Origin: Raskinella chloraquaticus (SeqCode)
Lineage (GTDB): Bacteria; Pseudomonadota; Alphaproteobacteria; Rhizobiales; UBA4765
DNA length: 64,000 nt
Direction of reading: 5' to 3'
Assembly (NCBI GenBank): GCA_002365175.1
Contig: DEZK01000012.1
Location: 124,001-188,000 of the forward strand
The notes under the pieces: generated by a model
Databases searched by the model: none
What the model was told of the DNA's origin: nothing
Seen by the model: the letters and a program-made list of their open reading frames with translations, nothing else
Translations under genes and position numbers: made by a program
Shown here: positions 18,226 to 26,205 of the stretch, in pieces
How positions within the stretch are numbered: position 1 is the stretch's first letter
Layout of the letters: every line of letters begins with the position of its first letter

Positions 18226-18260
18226 TGTATACACATTTTCTTACATGAGCGCTGCGTGAT

Positions 18261-18986
18261 TTAGAACAGGCGATGGACATAGGCAGTCACATAGGCGTCG
18301 GGACGACCGCGCTCACGCTGGCCGATACCAGCCGACAGGCCAAGCTCGGCACCGAAAAACTCAAAACCGGTGATCGCCAGACCATAGCGATAACCGGTGC
18401 CGGCATCTGACACGTTGAAGCCGAGTTCGGGGCCGAATTTGAAGCCCAGAGGCGTCAGAAAACCGACATTGGCGACGGCTGAAAAAGCATTGCGCACGCT
18501 TTCATAGCGCAGGAAGAGGGCGGCGTAATAGTCAGGGCTATCGCTCCACACGATCTGTTCCGTGAGCCGCACGCCAAGACGCTGGAACAGTGAAAATCCC
18601 ACTTCCTCGACGCCCAGCAGGCCAATCCAGCTGGTGGTTGTCCAATCGCCAAAGCGCTGGCGATAGCCCGCCGCCGCTTCGTAATAATAGGTGGGGATGA
18701 GGAGTGGCTGAACGCTCAGATTACGGTCGCGAAAGAGGCCGGCGGCGCTGCTGATGCGAAACCGCCAGCCATCGGCCTCATAGTTGAAATCAGGCGTCCA
18801 GCTCCATGCGACTTCGGCATAGGCGCTTTCGGACGGCGACAGAAAGGTGGAGATTTCCTGCTTGAAGCGGCCGGGGATGGTCAGTTCATCGCCACGCGCC
18901 TGTGCCAAGCCAGCCCACATCAGCCACAGCGCAGCGATTGCCGCGACGCGCTGATTGATGCCCCACGCACTGCTCTCTGCCCGCAC
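18261..18986 (-). CDS. Predicted outer-membrane beta-barrel protein (BcsS-like)
   Basis: A 241-residue exported protein. A signal peptide (AAIAALWLMWAGLAQARG) is followed by alternating aromatic/hydrophobic strands and a C-terminal Phe (YVHRLF), as in outer-membrane barrels. Overall length and pattern resemble the cellulose biosynthesis protein BcsS family, but no other cellulose gene is in the window, so that name is a weak suggestion. The call starts at a GTG; a later start would still keep the signal peptide only partly. It has normal chromosomal GC and probably marks the edge of the AT-rich lux island. Confidence 0.65.
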   Translation of the reverse strand: MRAESSAWGINQRVAAIAALWLMWAGLAQARGDELTIPGRFKQEISTFLSPSESAYAEVAWSWTPDFNYEADGWRFRISSAAGLFRDRNLSVQPLLIPTYYYEAAAGYRQRFGDWTTTSWIGLLGVEEVGFSLFQRLGVRLTEQIVWSDSPDYYAALFLRYESVRNAFSAVANVGFLTPLGFKFGPELGFNVSDAGTGYRYGLAITGFEFFGAELGLSAGIGQRERGRPDAYVTAYVHRLF

Positions 18987-19076
18987 GCCACAACCCGAAT
19001 TATCGACCCCGCCCCCCGGGGAAAGGCTTCATTCAAGAGCGTCAAAAACGCCAAGGCAAGATAACGTTACGTCATA

Positions 19077-20759
19077 CTACATCTTCGCTGCCAGCGACGC
19101 CTCGCGGATCTTGCTCAGCGTCGTTGTCGGGGTGATGGCTTCAGGGTCGATGATGATGTGGATCAGCGCACCCTTGGGCGACGTCAGAGCCGAGGCGAAG
19201 GCTGGCGCGAAGGCCTCGGTTTCGCGCACCGTGAAGCCGGCAAAACCATACGCCCTCGCAATTGCCGCGAAATCGGGATTGACGATGTCGGAGCCGTGCG
19301 GCCGGCCGGGATATTCACGCTCCTGATGCATGCGGATGGTGCCGTAAAGCCCGTTATCGATGACCAGCACGATGATGCCGGCGCCATACTGCGCCGCGGT
19401 GCCAAGCTCCTGGATGGTCATCTGCAGGTCGCCATCGCCGGCAAAGCATAAAACGGTACGCTCGGGATGGCGCAATTTGGCCGCCACCGCCGCCGGCAGG
19501 CCATAACCCATGGAGCCGGAGGTGGGCGCCAATTGCGTGCCGTAGCGGCGATAGCGGTAGAAGCGATTGGGCCAGCCGGCGAAATTGCCGGCGCCGTTGG
19601 CGATGATGGTGTCGGCTGGAACGCAGCTGCGGACGGTTTCCATCACCTCGCGCATCTGCACCTTGCCGGGGATCGGGGCTGGGGCATCGGAAAAGGCGAG
19701 ATAGGCGTCATGCGCCGCTCCGGCGCTCCCCGCCCACACCGGCTCGCCGATCGGCGGCTCGAGTCCGTCAAGCGCCGCCGCCAGCGGACCTGGAGCTGAA
19801 ACAACGCCAAGCGCCGGGCGATAGACCTTGCCGATCTCTTCTGCGCCGGCATGGACGTGGATGAGCGTCTGCCTGGGATTGGGAACTGCGAACAAGGTGT
19901 AACTCTGCGACGGCATTTCCGACATCTTGCCGCCGATGAGAAGGATAACATCGCAGGCATCGATCCGCGCCCGCAATGCCTGATCGATACCAATGCCGAT
20001 ATGGCCGGCGAAGCATGGATGCAGATGGTCAAACAGATGCTGGCGGCGAAACGACACCATTACCGGCAATTGCCATTTCTCGGCAAAACGCGCCATGCGG
20101 TCTGAGGCAAGCTGGTTCCAGCCGCTGCCGCCTAAGATCGCAATCGGGTTTCTGGCGCCCGCTAATAAGCGACGCAAAGCTGCCAGATCACCAAGCCCGA
20201 TCTGCGGCTCGACGGGAGTGAAGGGCAAAAGGTGCGGCGCTGCCACGCGTTCCGTCAGCATGTCCTCGGGCAGCGACAGGACGACGGGCCCCGGGCGCCC
20301 TGAAGTGGCGATAGCAAAGGCCCGGTTGACATATTCGGGAATGCGGGCGGGATCGCGGATTTCGGCCGCCCATTTGGTGATCGGCTGGAAAAAATGGGTG
20401 TAGTCGATCTCCTGAAAGGCCTCGCGCTCGAGAAAGCTGCGCTCCACCTGACCGATGAACACAATCAGCGGCACCGAATCCTGCATGGCGATATGGATGC
20501 CGGCTGCGGCATTGGTGGCGCCGGGTCCGCGCGTCACGAAACAGATACCCGGGCGTCCGGTGAGGCGGGCGTCAGCGTCCGCCATCATCGCCGCCCCGCC
20601 TTCCTGGCGGGAAATCGTCAGGGCGATTGGCGCATCATGAAGGGCGTCGAGCACCGCCAGATAGCTTTCGCCGGGCACCCCATAGGCCCGGTCGACGCCG
20701 TTTGCCAGCAGGCAGTCAACGAGAAGCTTGCCACCGGTGACCGTCATCTGCCCGTCCAT
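19077..20759 (-). CDS. Thiamine-diphosphate enzyme, acetolactate synthase-like
   Basis: A 560-residue TPP enzyme with the three-domain fold: N-terminal Pyr domain with the cofactor-activating Glu in SRQEGGAAMMAD, central domain, and C-terminal PP domain with the Mg/TPP motif GDGDLQMTIQELG...VIDN. It is of the IlvB-like group, but no small regulatory subunit (ilvN) is nearby and it is not clearly biosynthetic; related proteins include oxalyl-CoA or sulfo-type decarboxylases, so the substrate is open. It lies 46 bp downstream of azlD and may share a transcript with azlCD, which would fit a link to branched-chain amino-acid or 2-keto-acid metabolism. Confidence 0.88.
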   Translation of the reverse strand: MDGQMTVTGGKLLVDCLLANGVDRAYGVPGESYLAVLDALHDAPIALTISRQEGGAAMMADADARLTGRPGICFVTRGPGATNAAAGIHIAMQDSVPLIVFIGQVERSFLEREAFQEIDYTHFFQPITKWAAEIRDPARIPEYVNRAFAIATSGRPGPVVLSLPEDMLTERVAAPHLLPFTPVEPQIGLGDLAALRRLLAGARNPIAILGGSGWNQLASDRMARFAEKWQLPVMVSFRRQHLFDHLHPCFAGHIGIGIDQALRARIDACDVILLIGGKMSEMPSQSYTLFAVPNPRQTLIHVHAGAEEIGKVYRPALGVVSAPGPLAAALDGLEPPIGEPVWAGSAGAAHDAYLAFSDAPAPIPGKVQMREVMETVRSCVPADTIIANGAGNFAGWPNRFYRYRRYGTQLAPTSGSMGYGLPAAVAAKLRHPERTVLCFAGDGDLQMTIQELGTAAQYGAGIIVLVIDNGLYGTIRMHQEREYPGRPHGSDIVNPDFAAIARAYGFAGFTVRETEAFAPAFASALTSPKGALIHIIIDPEAITPTTTLSKIREASLAAKM

Positions 20760-20805
20760 GTCGTTTCCCCGCTGAGTGTCTGTTATCGAGTGTTTGACCG
20801 GCAGG

Positions 20806-21111
20806 TTACAGCCCCGCGGACCTCACGCCAACCGCCACCGCGCAGCCGACGAGCAATCCCAGAATGTCGTGGCGCGTCACCGCCATCACAACCATGCCGG
20901 CGATGACGCCGGCAATGCCGGCCGGGCCGGCTGCAACCGCTCCGGGGACGACGATTGAAACGACAACGGCGCCCGGCAATGCCTCAAGGCCACGCCGCAC
21001 GCGTGGCGTCAGCGGCACATACCCCATGAGAAAATAGCCAAACGAGCGGCAGACATAGGTGGTCGCCGCCATGGCGAGAATGACCGCAAGGCTGATGGCT
21101 TCATTCGTCAA
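20806..21111 (-). CDS. azlD: AzlD-family branched-chain amino-acid export subunit
   Basis: A ~101-residue inner-membrane protein with about four TM segments (for example VVSIVVPGAVAAGPAGIAG). AzlD is the small partner of AzlC in export of branched-chain amino acids. I place the start at the TTG at 21111 because GGGAG lies 6 bases upstream; a TTG at 21126 has no such site. It overlaps the azlC end by 11 bases. Confidence 0.85.
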   Translation of the reverse strand: MTNEAISLAVILAMAATTYVCRSFGYFLMGYVPLTPRVRRGLEALPGAVVVSIVVPGAVAAGPAGIAGVIAGMVVMAVTRHDILGLLVGCAVAVGVRSAGL

Positions 21112-21808
21112 GGAACGCTCCCGCAATAGCGCCGCTCAATGAGCCGAAGAGGATATAGATCTGGCTTGATGTCACCGACTGTGTGATCAGCGCAACGGCC
21201 AGCGCCACCAGCCAGGGCAGGGCCTTGCGCGGTCCCTTCCATAGCGGCACCAGAATGCAGGCGAAAAAGATGATCATCACGAGATCAAGGGCGTAGCGTC
21301 TGGGGTCAGAGATGAGCGCACCAAGCCACCAGCCGGCGATCGTGGCGAGCAGCCAGCCGGCCCACAAGGCAGCGGCTGCGCCGACATAGGCACCGACATC
21401 GCCATGTTCCGTCTTGCCCTCAAGCCGCATCATCATGATCCATGAAGCGTCCGTATTGAGGGCGAGAAGTCCGTAGGCGGGACCGGGCGCGAGGGCAGAG
21501 AAGGTCGGGCGCAGCGAGGCGCCCATCAGGATAAGGCGCGAATTGACGATGCCCACCAGCAGACAGATGGTGATGGCGCCTGCCCAGGTCCAATCCATCT
21601 GCCAGGCGGAGATGGCGACAAATTGCGCCGCACCCGCAAACACAAGCCCGCTCATCATCGCCGCATCCACCAGGCTCAGGCCCATTTTGGCGGCAACCGC
21701 ACCAAAACTCACCCCAAAAGCGAGTACGCCCGGAAGCAGGGCAATCACCGAGGCAACGCCTAGACGCAGGCCTGATGGCGAAATGACAACGGATCGTGGC
21801 GTGTTCAT
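21101..21808 (-). CDS. azlC: AzlC-family branched-chain amino-acid exporter
   Basis: A ~235-residue inner-membrane protein with the AzlC signature near the N-terminus (LPGVLAFGVSFGAVAAKMG, then GLVFAGAAQFVAI) and about six to seven TM helices. It pairs with AzlD downstream as the large subunit of a branched-chain amino-acid exporter. The start is taken at the ATG at 21808; no strong ribosome site is visible, and a TTG at 21844 is possible. It follows the DUF1624 gene by 67 bp on the same strand. Confidence 0.9.
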   Translation of the reverse strand: MNTPRSVVISPSGLRLGVASVIALLPGVLAFGVSFGAVAAKMGLSLVDAAMMSGLVFAGAAQFVAISAWQMDWTWAGAITICLLVGIVNSRLILMGASLRPTFSALAPGPAYGLLALNTDASWIMMMRLEGKTEHGDVGAYVGAAAALWAGWLLATIAGWWLGALISDPRRYALDLVMIIFFACILVPLWKGPRKALPWLVALAVALITQSVTSSQIYILFGSLSGAIAGAFLDE

Positions 21809-21875
21809 GCCAGTGGTGATGGAGAATTCTGATGGTGCCGGCAAGTGTCACGAGCGCATGGAAGCCGTGCGTGGC

Positions 21876-22868
21876 TTATGGCGAGGGGGCGCAGGCGCGC
21901 GCCAGCTCCTGAACGCGGTTGCTGCCAGCACTCGTCAAGCTGTTGTCGAGCGTTTGCTGCCACAGGCCGTTTCGTTCGAGCGATGCCTGCGTGCAGGTGC
22001 ACGCGCTGGCGCAATAATCCACCGTTCGCCCAAAAGCGATACAGGCGCGGCGGCATTCATTGTGAAAGCGTTGCACCGCCGGCCCATCGGCATGGGATGG
22101 CGGTTGCGGCTGGAGCGTCGCAACCAGCATGAGGGCGCCAAAGATCAGCGGCTGATGCAGAAGGTAGATGGCGAGCGACCAGCGGCCCATCAAAGCAAGC
22201 AGGCGAAAGGGCGGACGATCCGCCTGCCAGCGCGTCCACCAGCCATCAGGCGCCAGATATAATCCAAGACGCGCGGCAAGAATGCCGCTGAGCCCGGCCG
22301 ACAGCCACGGGAAAAGCGGCACATAATCAACACTCGCCGGGCCATCTGGGGCAAAACCCAGAAAATACCCGACGCCGTAACCGCTTCCCGGCAAAACGAC
22401 GACGAGAGGGAGCAATAAGGCGATGAGAACGGCCATCGCAACGATAGCGAGCGGCAGCCGCAGGAAGGCCAGGCCAATCAGGCTTGCACAGACAAGGTGA
22501 TGGAGAATGCCGAAGGCTACAAACGCTTCGCCAATCGCCAGCCGGGTGCCAAGTGTGACGGCGAGCGCGGCAACCATGATGATGGCGAGGCGCCGCCCGA
22601 AGGCCGGCCAGACGATCCGTGGCCGTGTTGCCAGAACCAGGCTCACGCCCGCGATAAAGAGAAAGGTCGAGGCGATCACCCGGGCAAAGCCCATCCACAG
22701 GGTCGATGACGACAGATCGACACCAAAAAGGTTGAGGAACGACAGATCCCAGCCGGTGTGAAAGATCGCCATGGCGATCAGAGCCACACCGCGCGCCACA
22801 TCGAGGACAGCAAAGCGGAGCATCCGCTGCGACGGCTCAGGGGCGCTCTTGGTCTCGTCGTTGGTCAT
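21876..22868 (-). CDS. DUF1624 (HGSNAT-like) membrane protein with Cys-rich tail
   Basis: A 330-residue polytopic membrane protein. The N-terminal block LDVARGVALIAMAIFHTGWDL matches the DUF1624 / heparan-alpha-glucosaminide acetyltransferase-like family; about eight TM helices follow, ending near residue 255. The last ~70 residues are unusual: soluble and Cys-rich (for example CRRACIAF and CASACTCTQ), which I do not know from the family. The substrate is unknown; transmembrane acetyl transfer to a sugar is the inferred activity. It may be the first gene of a run with azlC, azlD and the TPP enzyme. Confidence 0.8.
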   Translation of the reverse strand: MTNDETKSAPEPSQRMLRFAVLDVARGVALIAMAIFHTGWDLSFLNLFGVDLSSSTLWMGFARVIASTFLFIAGVSLVLATRPRIVWPAFGRRLAIIMVAALAVTLGTRLAIGEAFVAFGILHHLVCASLIGLAFLRLPLAIVAMAVLIALLLPLVVVLPGSGYGVGYFLGFAPDGPASVDYVPLFPWLSAGLSGILAARLGLYLAPDGWWTRWQADRPPFRLLALMGRWSLAIYLLHQPLIFGALMLVATLQPQPPSHADGPAVQRFHNECRRACIAFGRTVDYCASACTCTQASLERNGLWQQTLDNSLTSAGSNRVQELARACAPSP

Positions 22869-22932
22869 GACGATGTGCTACACGAAAATCCGACATGCAG
22901 CCCAGCCCGAAATTCGTGATCGGACAACCACC

Positions 22933-23715
22933 ATGCCGCGTTTTGCCGCCAATTTGTCAATGATGTTTACTGAATACGCCTTTCTGGAGCGCTTCGGCGC
23001 AGCCGCCCGCGCCGGATTTGCGGCGGTGGAATTTCTCTTTCCCTATGAGTTCGCGCCACAGGATATCGCCGCGCAGCTGAGGGACCATGATCTGCAGCTG
23101 GCGCTTTTCAATGCCCCGCCCGGCGATTTTGCCAAGGGAGAGCGTGGTATCGCCGCGCTTGCCGGGCGCGAGAGTGAATTTGACCGCGGCTTTGATCAGG
23201 CCCTCCTCTATGCCGATCACCTGAAATGCCCAACCATTCATGTCATGGCAGGTCTTGTCGCTGACAAAGACCGCGATCAGGCTTTCGAGCGCTATGTCGC
23301 TTCGCTGACCCGTGTGGCCGCGCGCGCTGCCTCGGCTGGCGTGACGATCGTGCTTGAACCGATCAACACGCGCGACATGCCAGGCTACCTGATCAATCGC
23401 AGCGCCGAGGCGAGGCAGGCGATCGCGGCGGTGGGGGCAAAGAATATCCGTCTTCAGCTTGATCTCTACCATCGCCAGATCATGGAAGGCGATCTGTCAC
23501 GCGCTATCCTCGACAACAGCGATATCACCGGCCATGTGCAGATTGCCGGGCCACCCGACCGCCATGAGCCCGATAGCGGAGAAATCCGCTTCGATCCGCT
23601 GTTCGCACTGCTCGATCAGCAAGGCTATGCCGGCTATGTCGGTTGCGAATACCGGCCACGGGGACGAACCGAGGAGGGCTTGTCATGGTTTGCGCCCTAT
23701 CGGCGCCAAGCGTGA
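22933..23715 (+). CDS. hyi: Hydroxypyruvate isomerase family protein
   Basis: A 260-residue TIM-barrel isomerase. Start MPRFAANLSMMFTEYAFLER is the typical N-terminus of Hyi/OtnI proteins, and the metal/catalytic glutamates are in IVLEPINTRDMPG and VGCEYRPRG. Length matches the family (~258). It interconverts hydroxypyruvate and tartronate semialdehyde, a step of glyoxylate/glycerate metabolism, and so complements the glycolate genes in the same window, although they are 8 kb away. OtnI (2-oxo-tetronate isomerase) is a close alternative. It diverges from the DUF1624 gene. Confidence 0.87.
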   Translation: MPRFAANLSMMFTEYAFLERFGAAARAGFAAVEFLFPYEFAPQDIAAQLRDHDLQLALFNAPPGDFAKGERGIAALAGRESEFDRGFDQALLYADHLKCPTIHVMAGLVADKDRDQAFERYVASLTRVAARAASAGVTIVLEPINTRDMPGYLINRSAEARQAIAAVGAKNIRLQLDLYHRQIMEGDLSRAILDNSDITGHVQIAGPPDRHEPDSGEIRFDPLFALLDQQGYAGYVGCEYRPRGRTEEGLSWFAPYRRQA

Positions 23716-23741
23716 CGGCGTTGACGGTTTGGTCACCATAA

Positions 23742-23757
23742 GTGCACGAAAATGCAC
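23742..23757. promoter_or_regulatory. Inverted repeat with TGCA half-sites upstream of PAS-GGDEF gene
   Basis: GTGCA (23742-23746) and TGCAC (23753-23757) are perfect reverse complements around CGAAAA, 65 bp before the start of the diguanylate cyclase gene. The core TGCACGAAAATGCA differs by one base from the site at 9163-9180. A shared regulator is inferred. Confidence 0.35.
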
Positions 23758-23821
23758 GCTCAGGCTGCATATTTGCGAATTGCTAGTTTTCTTCTCGTAA
23801 GCCGTTAGCGGGGAGATGCCG

Positions 23822-25324
23822 ATGTACAGCGTTGCTTATCAAGATGATATCGAACAGCGAGCAAGTTCGAAATCGCTCCTGCGCCTTTTGGACCTCTATC
23901 GCGACATGGCGGTGGACGGCATGCCGCATTACAGCGATTTCAATCCCTTGAAGCTTGATTCCTATCGCGACTGGATGGCGGTGCTGTTTGCGCAAGCCAA
24001 TGGCGATTTTCTTTATGGATTTGCCGGGTCGGCACTCAGTGCTTCGCTGTCCTTCGACCTCACCGGCCAGCAGACCTCCCATCTTGGCGAGGAACTCGGA
24101 ACCTTTCTGGCCGCAACCGCAAGGCAGGCCATCGACAGCGGCAAACCGCTGTTCTCGCTCCATCGTACGTCTCAGACCAATGAGCGCCATCTATGGGAGA
24201 GGCTGGTACTCCCGGTCAGGGTTGGCAGCGAAGGTCTGGGAGTGGTGACCTATGGCTGCGTGCGCTCCTTCCAGATTGATCTGGTGCAGGCGCTGTTTGA
24301 AGCCAGCGATGATGGCATCATCGGAGCGACGAGCGTGCGCGATGATGCTGGTGTGCCGATCGATGCCTTTGTGCAGACGGTTAACCTGCGTGCCAGCGCC
24401 ATCCTCGGTATTGCGTTGAGTGAGCTGGAAGGCGTCCCCCTTGGACAGGCTGCACCCATGCTGCGCGACAGCCAGGCGTGGCCTGCCATTATCACGGCCA
24501 TGCGGGATCAAACGACGATCTCACATGATATCTCCTGGATTGACGCGACGGGAACACGGTGGCTGAAGGTGACGGCCAGCCCGCTTGGCGACGGGGTGGC
24601 GGTGGCGATTACCGACATTTCGGTGAACAGGCAGGCGATGCTTGATCTTGACCGCCAGAAAGCCGAATTGACGTATGCCAATCAAGTCCTTGCCGCACAG
24701 GCGGAGGAGTTGAGTGAAATTGCCTTCGAGGCCGAACTGGCGCGCGCCAAGCTGAGCGAGGAAATGGCCAAGCGCGTGGAACTTGAGGCCGAGCTGAAGC
24801 GGGTGGCGCGCTTTGATCTTCTGACCGGCGTCATGAACCGCCTCGGTTTTGAAGAAGTGGCGCGGCAACACGTGATGACCGCCAAACGGTACAAGAACGA
24901 GTTGAGCATGATCCTGGTCGACGCCGATCACTTCAAGGCGATCAACGACAAATTCGGGCATGCGGGCGGCGATCGCGCGTTGAAGCATCTTGCCGGGCTG
25001 CTTGCCGATGGCGTGCGCACGGGCATTGATTCGGTTGGCAGAATTGGCGGTGAGGAATTTGCCATCCTGCTGCCGCAAACAGGGCTAGACGGCGCACATC
25101 GCCTGGCTGAACGTCTGCGGGCGACGCTCGAAACATCGACGAGTGCCATTGGTGATGACGGTACGACCGCGCAGATCACGGCAAGCTTTGGCGTGGCGAC
25201 GTTCGGAGGCAAGATCGGCACGCTGGAAAGCCTGATGCAACGCGCCGACATGGCGCTTTACGAGGCCAAAAACTCCGGCCGTAACCGGGTTAACACCGAT
25301 GATACGATCTCATCGGCGGCCTGA
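23822..25324 (+). CDS. PAS-PAS-GGDEF diguanylate cyclase
   Basis: A 500-residue cytoplasmic enzyme with no TM segment. An N-terminal PAS_5-like domain (about 20-150; DLYRDMAVDGMPHYSDFNP) is followed by a second PAS domain (about 160-275), a coiled-coil (AQAEELSEIAFEAELARAK) and a GGDEF domain (from about 335). The catalytic signature is RIGGEEF, an active variant. The RxxD inhibitory site reads TGID and so lacks its Arg. ATG at 23822 is chosen because GGGGAG at 23810-23815 is 6 bases upstream; the ATG at 23816 is too close. It is the third c-di-GMP gene in the window. Confidence 0.92.
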   Translation: MYSVAYQDDIEQRASSKSLLRLLDLYRDMAVDGMPHYSDFNPLKLDSYRDWMAVLFAQANGDFLYGFAGSALSASLSFDLTGQQTSHLGEELGTFLAATARQAIDSGKPLFSLHRTSQTNERHLWERLVLPVRVGSEGLGVVTYGCVRSFQIDLVQALFEASDDGIIGATSVRDDAGVPIDAFVQTVNLRASAILGIALSELEGVPLGQAAPMLRDSQAWPAIITAMRDQTTISHDISWIDATGTRWLKVTASPLGDGVAVAITDISVNRQAMLDLDRQKAELTYANQVLAAQAEELSEIAFEAELARAKLSEEMAKRVELEAELKRVARFDLLTGVMNRLGFEEVARQHVMTAKRYKNELSMILVDADHFKAINDKFGHAGGDRALKHLAGLLADGVRTGIDSVGRIGGEEFAILLPQTGLDGAHRLAERLRATLETSTSAIGDDGTTAQITASFGVATFGGKIGTLESLMQRADMALYEAKNSGRNRVNTDDTISSAA

Positions 25325-25344
25325 CGGCAACACCGCGGCGCAAA

Positions 25345-25421
25345 TGGTACAGCTGAGTGGGGTTGAACCACCGACCTTCGGAGCCACAATCCGACGCTCT
25401 AACCAACTGAGCTACAGCTGC
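25345..25421 (-). tRNA. tRNA-His (anticodon GTG)
   Basis: A full cloverleaf on the minus strand. The acceptor 5' arm GCAGCTG pairs with CAGCTGT (G1-U72 wobble), followed by A73 and an encoded CCA. The D arm is GCTCAGTTGG..GAGC, the anticodon stem TCGGA/TCCGA encloses TTGTGGC, giving anticodon GTG, and the T arm is GGTGG-TTCAACC-CCACT. Most bacterial tRNA-His have C73 pairing with G-1; A73 is the known alphaproteobacterial exception. Confidence 0.95.
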
Positions 25422-25499
25422 CCGTGACGGGGCGATTGAATAGGCTGTCTGCCTGAGAAATTCAAGCGCGACAGCGTGTCATTTCGTGATTGGAACAGA

Positions 25500-25524
25500 A
25501 AAGCCCGGGATCGACCCGGGCTTT
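25500..25524. terminator. Rho-independent terminator after phasin gene
   Basis: AAAGCCCGGG (25500-25509) pairs perfectly with CCCGGGCTTT (25515-25524) around ATCGA. On the minus strand it is followed by TCTGTTCC after CTTTT and lies 50 bp beyond the phasin stop. On the plus strand, CTTTCCTT follows. Confidence 0.8.
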
Positions 25525-25575
25525 CCTTCATTAGAATTTGTCGCCACGGCGCTTTGGCCAGGCGCCATATTACCT

Positions 25576-26058
25576 TCAGGCGGACTTCTTGAACTGGCTG
25601 ATGGCCTTCTCGGCAGCAGCCTTCACGGGAGCCTGGATGTCGTTGGCCAGCGACTGCGTCAGACCCTGGAGTTCCTTGGTCTGGGCGGTCATGACTTCGA
25701 ACTGCGAACGGGCGAACGCGGTCTGCTTCTCGACGAGTTCAGCGACCGAGCGAACGGCCAGCAGGTCCTTGGCGAAATCAAACACGGTCGTCGTGTTGAG
25801 CTTGGTGAAATCCAGAACCTTGCCCGAGAGATCGGCAGCGCCCTTGGTATAGGTGGCGTAGGTGTCTTCGACGAGCTCGGTGGTCTCTTCGGCAGCGACC
25901 TTCAGCTTCTCATAAGCTTCCTTCGCTTGGGCTACGCCCTTTTCGGCGGCCTCGCGCACGGCTTCGGGAACTTCCATCTTCGGCATCTGGAAGACCTCGG
26001 CATCGAACTTCGGCATCTCGAAGGCGGCGGCAGTCTTGGTCTCTTTCTTGGCAGCCAT
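25576..26058 (-). CDS. Phasin family protein
   Basis: A 160-residue helical protein of the phasin_2 type that coats poly-3-hydroxybutyrate granules. It has an Ala/Lys/Glu-rich N-terminus (MAAKKETKTAAAFEMPKF) and long amphipathic helices (VPEAVREAAEKGVAQAKEAY; FDFAKDLLAVRSVAELVEKQ). No signal peptide or TM segment. A palindromic site lies 111 bp upstream (26170-26199). It follows a second phasin gene on the same strand but with its own operator, so the two may be separately controlled paralogues. Confidence 0.9.
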   Translation of the reverse strand: MAAKKETKTAAAFEMPKFDAEVFQMPKMEVPEAVREAAEKGVAQAKEAYEKLKVAAEETTELVEDTYATYTKGAADLSGKVLDFTKLNTTTVFDFAKDLLAVRSVAELVEKQTAFARSQFEVMTAQTKELQGLTQSLANDIQAPVKAAAEKAISQFKKSA

Positions 26059-26169
26059 GATTCTCTCCTGAGGACTGATTTTGCAGGTGGTGATGACAGG
26101 GCCAGATCAGAGGGGCACTGCCGGGATCGGGGGGTAACGACAACAATAAGGTCGTGTAGCAAGGATTAT

Positions 26170-26199
26170 GGTGCAGTGCAATATATTTTGCACTGCACC
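26170..26199. promoter_or_regulatory. Perfect 12-bp palindrome upstream of the 160-residue phasin
   Basis: GGTGCAGTGCAA (26170-26181) and TTGCACTGCACC (26188-26199) are perfect reverse complements separated by TATATT. The TGCAGTGCA core fits the TGC-RNY-GCA pattern reported for the PHB regulator PhaR in rhizobia. It lies between the two phasin genes; a second copy is upstream of the other phasin. As a hairpin 6 bases after the preceding stop it could also end that transcript. Confidence 0.65.
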
Positions 26200-26205
26200 T
26201 CGATA

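Noticed and set aside
19077..20759. Calling the TPP enzyme acetolactate synthase ilvB
   Set aside because: No ilvN neighbour and sequence alone does not separate it from other IlvB-like decarboxylases or ligases.
26170..26199. Intergenic palindrome as a simple terminator of the 126-residue phasin gene
   Set aside because: It could act so, but the near-copy at 26656-26685 is upstream of a gene rather than downstream, which favours an operator.
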